Shown here: in pieces, positions 9,813 through 21,800 of the stretch
Numbering within the stretch: position 1 is the stretch's first letter
How the letters are laid out: the number at the start of each line of letters is the position of its first letter
Assembly (NCBI GenBank): GCA_030849075.1
Contig: JASAOO010003202.1
Location: 1-28,328 of the forward strand
Length of the DNA stretch: 28,328 nt
Direction of reading: 5' to 3'
From: Zelonia costaricensis
Lineage: Eukaryota > Euglenozoa > Kinetoplastea > Trypanosomatida > Trypanosomatidae
Notes under the pieces: model-generated
Databases searched by the model: none
Told to the model about the DNA's origin: nothing
What the model saw: the letters and a program-made list of their open reading frames with translations, nothing else
Program-made: the position numbers and the translations under genes

Positions 9813-12800
9813 TTAACGACGGCCGCGGCTCGGGCGGCGCGGCGGCTCCTCGCGGCTGCCGCGGCGGCTGCTGACTGACCGCTGGTTGATGGGCGGCAGG
9901 GAGTCGGTGCGACGCACGTTGCTGCCGCCCCGGCTGCCGCCGCGGGAGGCACCCGGTGCGGTCGCCGTGCGCGACAGCGTAGGGAAGCGGGAATGGGCCT
10001 GCGGGTTGAGCGGCTTCGCGTCTGGGGCGACCGGCACGAAGTCCGCGCTCACCGTGCTTGGCGTGAAGATCTCAAGGTTGGCCGTGCACGGGCCCTTCGT
10101 CGATGTCGCAGCGCAGCTGAGCAGCAGCGAGTAGCGGCCACCGTGCGGGGCCTTGAAGATGAGGGCGTGCTCGCGCGCGTTGCTCGCCTCTCCTGTCGTG
10201 GCGATCTTGATGCCGTACTCATTGAAGACCGTCATGGTCACCTCGTCCTCGGCAACCGCGTCGCCCTTGCGGATGCTGTTCGCGTCCGTCACCTTGGTCT
10301 GGTGGAGCAGGATGTGCACGTCGCTCGCATCGTTGACCATGAAGTCGAGGCGCTCGCCCTGCTCGTCGCCCGGCTGCAGCGTCAGGCTGGTGCGGAGCGG
10401 CTTCAGCGTCAGGCCGGCGTGGCGCAGCGGGGTCAGCGTAACCTTCGCCATGTCGGGGTAGATGGAGACGAAGAACTCACCCATCGTGCCGCGGTCCTTC
10501 GTGTACGGAATGAGGTAGCACGTCGAGCTCGGCGGCAGCTCCATCTCCGCGCACACCTCGCGCGAGTCCAGCATCATGCCCTTCTGCAGGAACTTGTGCG
10601 TGCCGTTCGTGATAAACGGCGTCGGCGGCAGCTTAGCGTTCGACGGCTGCATCAGCGTGAGCCCCGTGTACGGGTACTGCTTGCAGTTCGTCTCATCCAC
10701 GTAGAGCGGGTTCGTGTGGCGCACCTCGGCCAGGATGGTGGCCGGGCGCGACGTCTTGTTCTCCACGAGGTAGATGGGGTTGCTGCGGAACGTCGTGTAC
10801 TTGGACGTGCCACCCGCCGTGAAGTCGTTCCACTCACCGGGCGAGCTGAGACGGTCACCGCAGTTGATGTGGCACCGCTGCATGCACGAGAAGTTGTCGA
10901 GGAAGGCCGGCAGCGGCATGTAGATCATGTCCGTCTCGTCTGCCGAGTAGTTGCACGCCCGCTTGACGTCCGCGGTCCAGCTGCTGTCGCCCTTGCGCAG
11001 CGGCCCGTTGTAGTACGGCGCGTCCGCGTAGCAGTTGTGCACCTTCACGACGATCTCAGCCGGGTCGCTCGTGCCCGGCTTCACCTCGACCACGTCCATC
11101 AGCGCGTAGCTGCACTGCGGGTGCAACCCGTTCGGCACACTGCCGTTCGCCACGCACACGAAGATGTCGCCGCGGTCGAGGTCCTCCATGACGCGGCGCC
11201 AGAAGGCCGGCGTCGTGTAGTCGCCCATGTTCGTCGCCGCCGCGTGCTTCGGGTCCTCGAGTGAGATGTGCAGCACCGGCCGGCCCGTCAGGTCGCGCAG
11301 CGTGTCGTGCGCGTTGCAGTTGTTGAAGTTCTCGTACCCGCCGACGAACTTCGCGTACGCCTTCTCGAGCAGGAGGGGGTACCACATGCGGGACGGCACC
11401 TGCGTGAACTTCGGCTCCCGCTTGTCGTCGCACGGCAGGCGGTCGTCCACCTCGACCGTGACGGGCGAGCTGTCCGGGTTGAAGAGGGTGACGCGGTACG
11501 GCTGGTTCTGCGGGTGCGCCTTGTCCTGGAAGAGGCGTGAGATGAGCACCGTGTGGCGTGCCAGGGCAGCGATGAACGGGGCGAGGAAGCCCATGTCTTG
11601 CGGAGCCGACGTGATGTCCGACGGCAGCGTCGTGTCGGGCGTGACCGGGTCGTAGATGCCCTCCGGGTACAGCTCGCGAATGCGCGGCCACTGCTCGGCA
11701 ATGTCCTCGTTCGCCTCGTGGAACTCCGGATCCTGGTAACCCTTCTTCTCCTTCGCCAGCTCGTGCGCGCGGTTGTTCAGGTGCCCCTCCAGGTCCTTGA
11801 TCGTCCGCGCGTTCTTCGCCGGGTCCTTGTTCAGCTTGCGGCGGTCCACCTCCATGCCGTGGAAGTCCTGATCAGTGTCCAGCGGCAGCTCCTCCAGCGG
11901 CACACCCTCCGGCTCGGGGTCGAGGTAGGCGCGGTCCTTCTTGAGGTACTCGCCGGCGATGCGCTCGGCGTGGTCGTTGAGCACGTTCTCCAGCTCCCTC
12001 ACCGTGTTGGCCTGCTTCGGGTCCTTCTTCGCCTCGCGGCGCGCCAGCTCCGCCTTGCGGAACTCCGGGTCCTCGTCGAGGGCCAGGTCCGCCAGCGGCA
12101 CGCCACGCGGCTCGGGGTTGAGGAAGTTGCGGTCGTCGGCAAGCTGCCGCTTGGCCAGCGTGTGGACGCGGTTGTTCAGGTCGTCCTCGAGGTCGCGAAT
12201 CGCGTTGGCGTTCTTGCGCGGGTCCTTGCGCAGCTGCCGCAGCTGCTTCTCCATGTCCTTGAACGGCTTGTCCTTGTCCAGCGGCAGGTCCTTGATCAGG
12301 ATGCCCTCCGGCTTGTTGTCCAGGAAGGCCCGCTCCTTGTCCAGCTTCTCCTGCGCGAGCTGCAGGGTACGGTCGTTGAGCTGGTCCTCCATGTCCTTGA
12401 TCGCCTTGGCGTTGCCACGCGGGTCCTTCTTCTTCAGCGCACGCCGCTTCTCCTCCATGTCGCGGAACGCCGCGTCGTCGTTGAGCGGCAGCTCCTGCAC
12501 CGGCACCCCGAGCGGCTCCTTGTCGAGGTAGTCGCGGTCCTTGGCCAGGTACTCCTTCGCCAACTCGTGCACACGGTCGTTCATGCGCTCCTCGAGGTCC
12601 TCGATGGCGTCCTTGTTCTTCGCAGGCTGCTTGCGCAGCGCGCGCAGGTCCTTCTCCATCTCGTGGAACTCCTTGTCCTCCGACAGCGGCAGCCGCTCCA
12701 GCGCCATGCCCTCCGGCTCCTGGTCGAGGAAGGCCCGCTCCTTCGCGAGGAAGTCACGCGCGATGTCCTCGACGCGGGCCGCAATCTCGGGCTCGAGGTT

Positions 12801-15800
12801 GCGCAGCGCGTCTGAGTTGCGCTTCGGGTCCTTCTTCAGGTCGCGGCGCTTCCGCTCGAGGGGGTTGAGGATGGGGTCGTGGTTCAGCGGCAGCTCCTCG
12901 AGCGGCACGCCGAGCGGCTCCGGCTCCTGGTGCGCCCGCTCCTTGCGCAGCATGTCCCTGGCCAGCTCGTCAGCGCGGTTGTTCAGGTCATCCTGCAGCC
13001 CGGCGATCTTGTCCGCGTTGTTGCGCGGGTCCTTCTTGGCCTTCATCAGGTCGGCCTCCATCCCGCGGAAGATCGGGTCGCGGTTGAGTGGGACGTCGGC
13101 GAGCGGCACGTTCTGCGGCTCCTGGTTGAGGTAGGCGCGGTTCTTGTTCAAGAAGTCCTTGGCAATGTCGTGCGCGCGGTCGTTCATCTTCTCCTCCAGC
13201 TCCTTCACCTTCGGATCGCGGCCCTTGCCGGCGTTCTTGAGTGCCTGCCGCTGCTTTGCCAGCTCGTTGAACTCGGCGTCTTCGTTGAGCGGCAGCTCCG
13301 CCAGCAGCACCCCCTCCGGCTCGGGGTCGAGGAAGGCGCGGTCCTTCGCCGTCTCCCTCTTCGCCAGCTCGTGCGCGCGGTCCTTCATGCGCTTCTCCAG
13401 CGCCGCGATCTTCTTCGGGTCCACCTTCGGGTCCTTCTTCGCCTTGTACCGCGCAATCTCAGCGCTCTTGAACTCCGGGTCGGTGTCGAGCGGCAGCCGC
13501 TCCAGCGGCACCCCCTCCGGCTCCTTGTCCATGAAGCCGCGCTGCTTCGCAAACGCATCCTTGGCCAGCTGGTGCGCGCGGTCGTTCATCTTGTCCTCCA
13601 GGTCACGGATGACGTCCTTGTTGCGCTTCGCCGACCGCGGGTCCTTCGCGCGGCGCCGGCGCTCCGCCTCGAGCGCGGCAAACTCCTTGTCGTCGTCAAG
13701 CGGGACGTCGGCGAGCAGCATCCCCTCCGGCTCCGCGTCGAGGAAGGCACGCTCGTTGTCGACAACGTCGTCGGCAATTTCAGACGCAATCTTGTCCATC
13801 CCTTCCTCGATCATCTTCATGTCCGGCGCGTTGCGGCGCTTCGCGAGGCGGCGGCGGTTTGCCGCGTCGCGGAACTTCGGGTACGAGTGCAGGTTGAGGT
13901 CTTCCTTCGGGATGCCGCGGTAGGCGGCACGCGGCAGGCACGCCAGGTCCTCGGCAACCACGCCCTTCGCCAGCTCGTGCGCGCGGTCGTTCATGCTCTC
14001 CTGCGTGCCGGCAATCGCATCGGCGTTGCGCTTCGGGTCCTTCTTGAGCTTGCGCATGTAGTCCTCCAGGCGCAGGAAGTTCGAGTCGTTGTCGAGCGGC
14101 ACATCAGCGATCGGGATGCCCTCCGGCTCGGGGTCCAGGAAGGCGCGGTCCTTCTGACGCTGCTCCTTGGCCAGCTCGTGCGCGCGGTCGTTGAGGGCCT
14201 TCTCGAGGTCGGTGATGGCCTGCTTGTTCTTGACCGGGTCCTGCGCCTTGAGGACGGCACGCTTCAGCTCCGCGTCGCTGTACTGTGCATCCGAGTCGAG
14301 CGGCAGGTGCTCCACTGGCACCCCCTCTGGGGTGGCGTCCAGGTACTTGTCGCGGTCGCCCTTCACCATGTTCTCGCCCAGCTCGTCGGCGCGGTCCTGC
14401 ATCATGCCCTTGAGGTTCTCGATGGCGCCGGCGTTGCGCTTCGGGTCCTTGCTGAGGCGGCGCAGCTGCTGCTCCATCTTCGCGAACGGCGCGTCGTCGT
14501 CGAGCGGCAGCAGCGCCTTGGGAACGCGGCTCGACGTCGGGTTGAGGAAGCCGCGGGCCGCCTCCTTCTGCGCCTTGGCCAGCTCGTGCGCGCGGTCGTT
14601 GAGCTGCTCCTCCAGTGCGTTGATCTTCGCCTCGTTCTTCTTTGGGTCCTCCTTCAGCTTCGCGCGCTGCGCCTCCAGCTCCCGGAACTTCGGGTCCGCG
14701 TCGATCGGGACATCGCTGATCGGCACGCTCTCCGGCTCGGGGTCGAGGTAGCCGCGGTCGCCCTTGAGCAGGTCGCGCGCCAGCTCGTGCGCGCGGTCGT
14801 TCATCTGCTCCTGCAGGTCAGCAATCTTGTCCGCGTTGCGCTTCGGGTCGTGCTTCGCCTGCCGCAGCTGCTTCTCCAGGTCGGTGAAAGGCTTGTCGTT
14901 GTCCAGAGTGACCTGCGCGAGCGGGATGCCCTCCGGCTCCTTGTCCAGGAAGCCACGGTCGCGGTCGATCTGCGCCTTGGCAAGCTCGTCGGCGCGGTTG
15001 TCCAGCTTCGCCTGCAGCTCACGGATCTTCGGGTGGTTCGGCTGCTCCTTCTTGAGACGGCGCAGCTCCGGCAGGTGCGAGGCGAACTCGGCGTCGTCGT
15101 GCGGGTTGAGGCCCTCCAGCGGAATGCCACGCGGCCGCTCGTCGAGGTTGCGCAGGTCCTCCTTCTTCTGCGCCTCGGCGAGCTCGTCGGCGCGGTCGTT
15201 GAGCTGGTCCTCAAGGGCACGGATCTTGTCGGCGTTGCGCTTCGGGTCCTGTGCCTTCAGCTTCGCCCGCTCCACCTCCATCTGGTGGAACTTGGCATCG
15301 TTGTCGAGCGGCAGGTGGGCCAGCGGCACGCCCTGCGGCTCCGGCGCGAGGTAGCCGCGGTCGCCACTCAGCGCGGCCTTGGCCAGGTCGTGCGCGCGGT
15401 CGTTCAGCTGGTCCTCGAGGTCCTTGATGGCGGCAGCGTTCCTCTTCGGGTCCTTCGCCTTGAGCACCGCGCGCCGCACCTCCATGTCGTGGAACTCGGG
15501 GTCCTCGTCGAGCGGCAGCACGCGCAGCGGCACCCCTTCCGGGTTGGGTTCGAGGTAGCCGCGGTCACCCTCTAGCATCTGCCGCGCCATCTCCTCCAGC
15601 CGGCTGTTCAGCAGCTCGCGCGTCGGGTCGGCGCTGGCGGCGCTGATGTCACGCGACTTGTTCGGCGAGCTCGCCGGGTCGCGGCGCTGCGCCACCAGTG
15701 AGGCGAAGGTCTCGTCGTCGTGTGGCTGCAGCAGCTCCACTGGAATACCGCACGGGGCCTCGCTGAGGTCCTGCAGGTCGCGCGCGCGCTGCTCCTTGGC

Positions 15801-18800
15801 CAGCTCGTGAGCGCGCTCGTTCAGGCGGTCCTCGAGGTCGGCGATCTTGGCCTGGTTCTTTTTGGGGTCCTGAAGCGCCAGCTTCGCCCGCTCCACCTCC
15901 ATCTGGTGGTACAGCGGGTCGGAGTCGAGCGGCAGCGCCTCCACCAGGATGCCCTCCGGCTTCTGGTCGAGGTAGCGGCCGCGCTCGCCCGTGAGCGCGT
16001 CGTTGGCCAGCTCGTGCATGCGGTCGTTCGTGTCCTGCTCGAGGTCGGCAATCTTCTTCGGGTCGGCGCGTGGGTCCGCCCGCAAGGAGCGCAGCGCATT
16101 CACCATCCGCGCAAACTCGGGGTCGTCGTGCGGCTTCAGCAGGCGCACCGGCACGTCCTCCGGCAGCGGGTCGACAGCGCGCAGGTCCTCGGCGATCTGG
16201 TCCTCGGCGAGCTGGTTGGCGCGGTCGTTGAGCTGGTCCTCGAGGTCGTGGATGGCCGCGGCGTTCTTGACCGGGTCCTTCGCCTTGAGCGCCGCCCGCT
16301 TCGCCTCCAGGTCGCAGAACTGGCGGTCCGTGTCAAGCGGCAGCACGTCGAGCGGCACGCCCTGCGGCTCCGGCTCCAGGTACGCGCGGTCGTTCTTGCG
16401 CTGCTCCTTCGCCAGCTCCTGGGCACGCTCGTTCAGGGCCGCCTCGAGGTCCTTGATCGCGTCCTTGTTCGCCTTGGGGTTCTTGCTGATCAAGTCGAGC
16501 CGCTCCGCCTCCAGCTGGCGGAACTCCGGGTCGGTGTTGAGCGGCAGCGCGGCTAGCGGCACGCCCTCCGGCGCGGCGTCGAGGTACTGCGCGCGGTCGT
16601 TCTCGAGGTACTCGTCTGCGAGCGCCTCGAGGATGTCGTCGAGCTTCGCCTGCGTGTCGTTCAGCCGCGCGTTCGCGCGCGGTGAGCCGGTGCTCTTCAG
16701 CGACCGCAGCTCCGGCAGCGACGCCGCGAATTGAGGGTCCTCGTGCGGGTTCAGCAGCGCCACCGGCACGCCAAGCGGGGCGTGGTTGAGGCCGTGCAGA
16801 TCCTCCTTCTTCTGCTCCTCGGCCAGCTCGTGCGCGCGGCTGTTGAGGCGGTCCTCGAGGTCGGCAATGGCCTGCTTATTCTTGACCGGGTCCAGCGCGG
16901 CCAGCACGGCACGCTGCACCTCCATCTCGTGGAACTGCGAGTCCGCGTTGAGCGGCAGCACGTCCACCGGCACCCCCTCCGGCTCGGGCTCCAGGAAGCC
17001 GCGGTCGCTGCCAAGCATATCGGCCGCCATGCGGTGGGCCAGGTTGTTCATCTGATCCTCCACCGCCGCTAGCTTCTCCGCGTTGCGGCGCGGGTCCTTG
17101 CGCAGCTCGCGCGCGCGCGTCGCCAGCTCGTGGAAGTCCGGGTTGTCGTGCGGCTTCACCGCCTCGATCGGGATGCCCTCGGGCTTGCTGTCGATGTTCT
17201 TGAGGTCGTCCTTGAGCACCTGCTGCGCCAGCTCGTGCGCGCGCTCGTTGAGGCGGTCCTCGAGGTCCTCGATCTGCTTCGCGTTCTTGGCAGGGTCCTG
17301 CAGCACCAGCTTCGCCCGCTCCAGCTCCAGGCCGGCGTAGATCCCGTCCGCGTCGAGCGGCAAGTCGGCGAGCGCGACCCCCTCCGGCTTGGGGTCGAGG
17401 TAGGCTGGCCGCTCGCCGCTCAGCGCGTCCTTGGCGAGCTCCTGCACGCGGTCGTTCAGCTTGTTCAGCAGGTCCTTCGCCTTCTGCGCGTCGCGCGGGC
17501 TCTTCTTCGCGCGGCGCAGCTCGGGCAGCAGCTTAGCCACCTGCGGGTCGTCGCGCGGGTGCAGCAGCTCCAGCGGGATGCCGAGCGGGTCGGGGTCGAC
17601 GCCGTCGAAGTCGTTCTCCTTCATGCTCTCGGCCAGCGCGTGGGCGCGCTCGTTCATCTCGTCCTCAAGGCCCTTGATCTTGCCGGCGTTGGCGCGCGGG
17701 TCCTTGGCCTTGAGGTTGGCCCGCTCCTGGCGCAGCTGCTGGAAGGTCGGGTCGTCCTCCACCGGCACCTCCTCCAGCGGGATGCCCTCCGGCTCCTTGT
17801 CCAGGAACCACAGGTCACCTTCCACCTTCTCCTTCGCGAGCTCCTCAAGGCGCTCGTCCATGGCCTTGAGCACCTTCTCCGCCTCCGGCGACGTCGCCTT
17901 GCCGGCCTTCTCGAGCGCGCGCAGCTGCTCCACCAGCGCGGAAAAGCCGGGGTCGTCGTGCGGCTCCATAGCGGCCGTGTCGATGCCGTTGTACTGCGGT
18001 GGGAAGTGCGCCAGCTCGGCCGCCTTTTTCGCCGCCGCCAGCTCGGCGGCGCGGTCGTTGAGCTGCTCCTCGAGGTCGGCGATGCGGCGCTGGTTGCGGC
18101 GCGGGTCCTGCGTCTTGAGCTTCGCCCGCTCCACCTCCATCTCCGCAAACGCCGGGTCCTTGTCGAGCGGCAGGTGGGCCAGCGCAACGCCGTCCGGCTT
18201 CGGGTCGAGGTAGCCGCGGTCGCCCTCGAGCAGCTGGTCCGCCAATTCGTACGCACGGTTGTTCATCTGATTTTCCAGGTTCTGGATCGCCTCGGCGTTC
18301 TTCTTCGGATCCTTCTTGAGCGCGCGCAGCTGCGGAATCATGGCCGCGATCTTTGGGTCCTCGGTCGGCTTCAGCAGAGCCAGCGGGATGCCCTCCGGCA
18401 CCGGGTCGCAGCCGGAGAGGTCGTCCTCGAGCTGCTTCTTCGCCAGCTCGTGCGCGCGGTCGTTCAGCTGCTGCTCCAGGTCCTTGATGGCGCGCGCGTT
18501 GCGGCGCGGGTCCTTGAGCTTCAGCTTCGCCCGCTCCACCTCCATGTCGTGGAACTCCGGGTCGCTGTCGAGCGGCAGGTCCGCCAGCGGCACGCCCTCG
18601 GGGTTGGGGTCGAGGTAGTCGCGGTCCATTGCCTCGTCTGCCATGGCGCGCACGCGCTTGTTCATGTCGTCCAGCACGGCCTGCTGCGCCTTCGGGTCGA
18701 TGATGGAGCTCTTCTTGAGCTCGCGCATCCGCTTCACCGGCGAGGCGAAGTCGGCGTCTGCGTGGGGGTTGAGCAGCTCCACAGGCAGCCCGCGCGGCGC

Positions 18801-21800
18801 CGGGTCGACACCGCGGAGGTCCTCGGCGAGCTGCGCGCGGGCCAGCTCGTGGGCGCGGTTGTTCATCTGCCCCTCCAGATCCTTGATCTTAGCCGCGTTG
18901 CGGCGCGGGTCCTGCGCCTTCAACTTTGCGCGCTCCACCTCGAGGCGGTGGAACTCCGGGTCGCTGTCGAGCGGCAGCTCCGCGAGCGGCACGCCCTGCG
19001 GCGTCGAGTCGAGAAAGGCGTTGTCGCGGCCCAGCATCGCCTTGGCCAGCTCGTGCGCGCGCTCGTTCATCTGCGCCTCTACCTTGGCCAGCGGCTCCGC
19101 GTTCTTATTGGAGTCCTTGGCGAGCTGCCGGTGCTGGTCCACCAGCTTGGCGAACGCAGGGTCCTCGTGCGGGTTGACGAGGGCGATCGGCAGCCCCTCA
19201 GGGGCCGGGTCAATGTTCTCGAGGTCCTTGGCGCGCTGCTGGTCCGCCAGCTCGTTGACCCGCTCGCACAGGCGGTCCTCGAGGTCGTTGATCTTGGCCG
19301 CGTTGCGGCGCGGGTCCTGCGCCTTGAGCACGGCGCGCTGCACCTCCATGTCGTGGAGCTGCGGGTCCGTGTCGAGCGGCAGCAGGTCGCGCGGCACCCC
19401 CTTCGGCTGCTCCTCCACGTACGCCGGGCGGTCGCCGCGCAGCTTGTCGGCAGCGACCTCGTGCGCCCGGGAATTCATGGCGTCCACCACCTGCTGCAGC
19501 TGCTCCGGCTTCGCCTTCGGGTCCGCCTTCAGCTCGCGCAGCCGCGGCAGGTAGGACGCGAACTTGTCATCCGAGTGGGGGTCGATGACCGCCAGCGGGA
19601 TGCCCTCCAGCTTCGGGCTCAGCCCTCGCAGGTCCTCCTGCTTCTGCGCCTCGGCGAGCTGCTCCGCGCGGGCGTTCAGCTGCTCCTCCAGCTCCTTCAC
19701 CTTTTTCGCGTTCTTGATCGGGTCCTTCGCCTTCAGCTTCGCCCGCTCCACCTCCATGCGACTGAACTGCGGGTCGCTGCTAAGGGGCAGATAGGTGAGC
19801 GGCACGCCCTCCGGCTCCGACTCCAGGTACGCGCGGTCGTGCTTCAGCATCGCATCGGCCAGCTCGATGCCGCGGTCGTTCATGCGGTCCTTGGTCGTCT
19901 TAATCGCGGCGGCGTTGCGCTTCGGGTCGGCCTTGAGCTCGCGCAGCTGGGCCGCCAGCTCCTTGAACTCGTCGTCGTTGTGCGGCGCGATGACCGAGTA
20001 GGGCACGCCGTGCGGGTCCTGCTCAAGCGACCGCACCTCGTTCTCCTTCACCTCCTTCGCCAGCTCGTGCGCGCGGTCGTTGAGCTGGTTCTCGAGAGCG
20101 GTGATGGCCTTCTGGTTGGCGCGCGGGTCCTCAGCCTTGAGCTTGGCGCGGTGCGTCTCGAGGTCGTGGAAGGTCGCGTCGGCGTCGAGCGGGATGTGGC
20201 GCAGCGCGACCCCCTCGGGGTTCTGGTCCAGGTAGCCGCGGTCGCCCTCTAGCATCTTGCGTGCCTTATCGTGCGCCATGGCGTTCAGCTCGCCCTTGAG
20301 GTCCTTGATGCCCTGGCGGTTCGCGACAGGGTTCTTCTCAAGCCGCCGCAGCTCATCCTCGCCGCTGACGAAGGCCGGGTCGCTGCCGAGGCTGAGCAGC
20401 TCCATCGGCACCCCCTCCGGCGCGGCGTCGACGTACTGCTTGCGGGCCTCGTTCGCGAGCTCCTCGGCACGCGCGTTCAGCCGATCCTCGATGTCGGCGA
20501 GCTTGTCGGCATTCTTCTTGCCGCCGCCGGGGGCATTGCGCAGGGCACGTGCCTCGTTCTCGAGCGCGTTGAACTCCGGGTCCTCGTTGAGCAGCAGCGT
20601 CGGGAGCGGGACGCCGTTGGGCTCCTGCTGCAGCGGTTGGCGCTCCTCGTCGTGCACAGCCTGCGCCACCTCCTTCGCCCGCTCGTTCATCTGGTCCAGA
20701 AGCTGCGACGCCATCTTGGCCTTGGTCGGATTCTTCTTGGCATCGCGGTACATCTCCTCCAGCTCGTGGAAGCGCGGGTCGGCGTCGAGGTGGGCGTCGA
20801 GGTCCTCGAGCGGGATGCCGAGCGGGCTCGGCTCCATGTCGCGGCGCGCGTCCAGCTTCACCTCCTTGGCCAGGCTGCGCAGGTAGTCCTGCATCTGCTC
20901 CTCCACGGCACGAATCGCCCGCTCGTCCTTGGCCGGCGCGCTCTTCAGCGCCGCCCGCTGCATCTCCAGCGCGCGGAACGTCTGGTCCTCATCGATGGGC
21001 AGCTGGCGCTGCGCCACGCCCTCGGGCTTGTCGTCGAGGAAGATGCGGTCGTTCTTGAGCGCCTCGGCAGCCAGCACGTCGGCGCGGTCGTTGAGCTGGT
21101 CCTCCACGTCGCGGATCGCATTCGCATTCCTGCGCGGGTCCTGGCACAGCTTCGCGCGCTGCGCCTCGAGCTGGCCGAACTCCTCGTCCGTGTCGAGCGG
21201 CAGCTCGGCGAGCGGCACGTTGCGCGGCGCGCTGTCGAGGTACTTGTCGCGCTCCTGCGCGTTCTTCATCTTGGCCAGATCGTGCGCACGGTCGTTCATC
21301 ATCTGCTCGAGGTCGTGCAGCCGGTCCTGGTCCGCGTAGGGGTCCTTCTTCGACTTGCGGTACTGCTCCTCGATGCCGACAAAGGTCGGGTCGTCGTCGA
21401 GGCCGAGGTTGTCCAGCTGGCGGCCCTCCGGCTCGGTGTCGATGTAGTCCTTGCGCTCCTCGGCAGCCTTCGCCTTCGCCATCTCCATCGCCATGGCGCG
21501 CAGCTCCGCCTCGCCAGCCTTGATCGCCTGCGCGTTCTTCTTGGGCTCCGCCCGCAGCTCCACCAGCGCGGCCTCCTTCTGCAGGTACGCCGGGTCGCTG
21601 TCCAGCGGCAGGTCCTCCGCCTCGAAGCCGAGCGGGTGGCCAAATTTCTCGCGCTCCTCGCCCCGCAGCTTGGCGGCCACGTCGACGGCGCGCTTGTGCA
21701 TTGCGTCGCCGAGGTCGCGGCCCTTGTCGTTGTCGCCGTCGCCGTTCGCCGCGATATGGGCGACCTCGAGGTCCGTGAAGGGCACATCGTCGTCCAGCTG

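Noticed and set aside
21705..21740. EF-hand-like loop in repeat unit 15 (DGDNDKGRDLGD)
   Set aside because: The acidic spacing resembles a calcium loop. But position 6 is Lys, the hydrophobic at position 8 is Arg, the last position is Asp, and there are no flanking EF helices; the unit is simply a diverged repeat.
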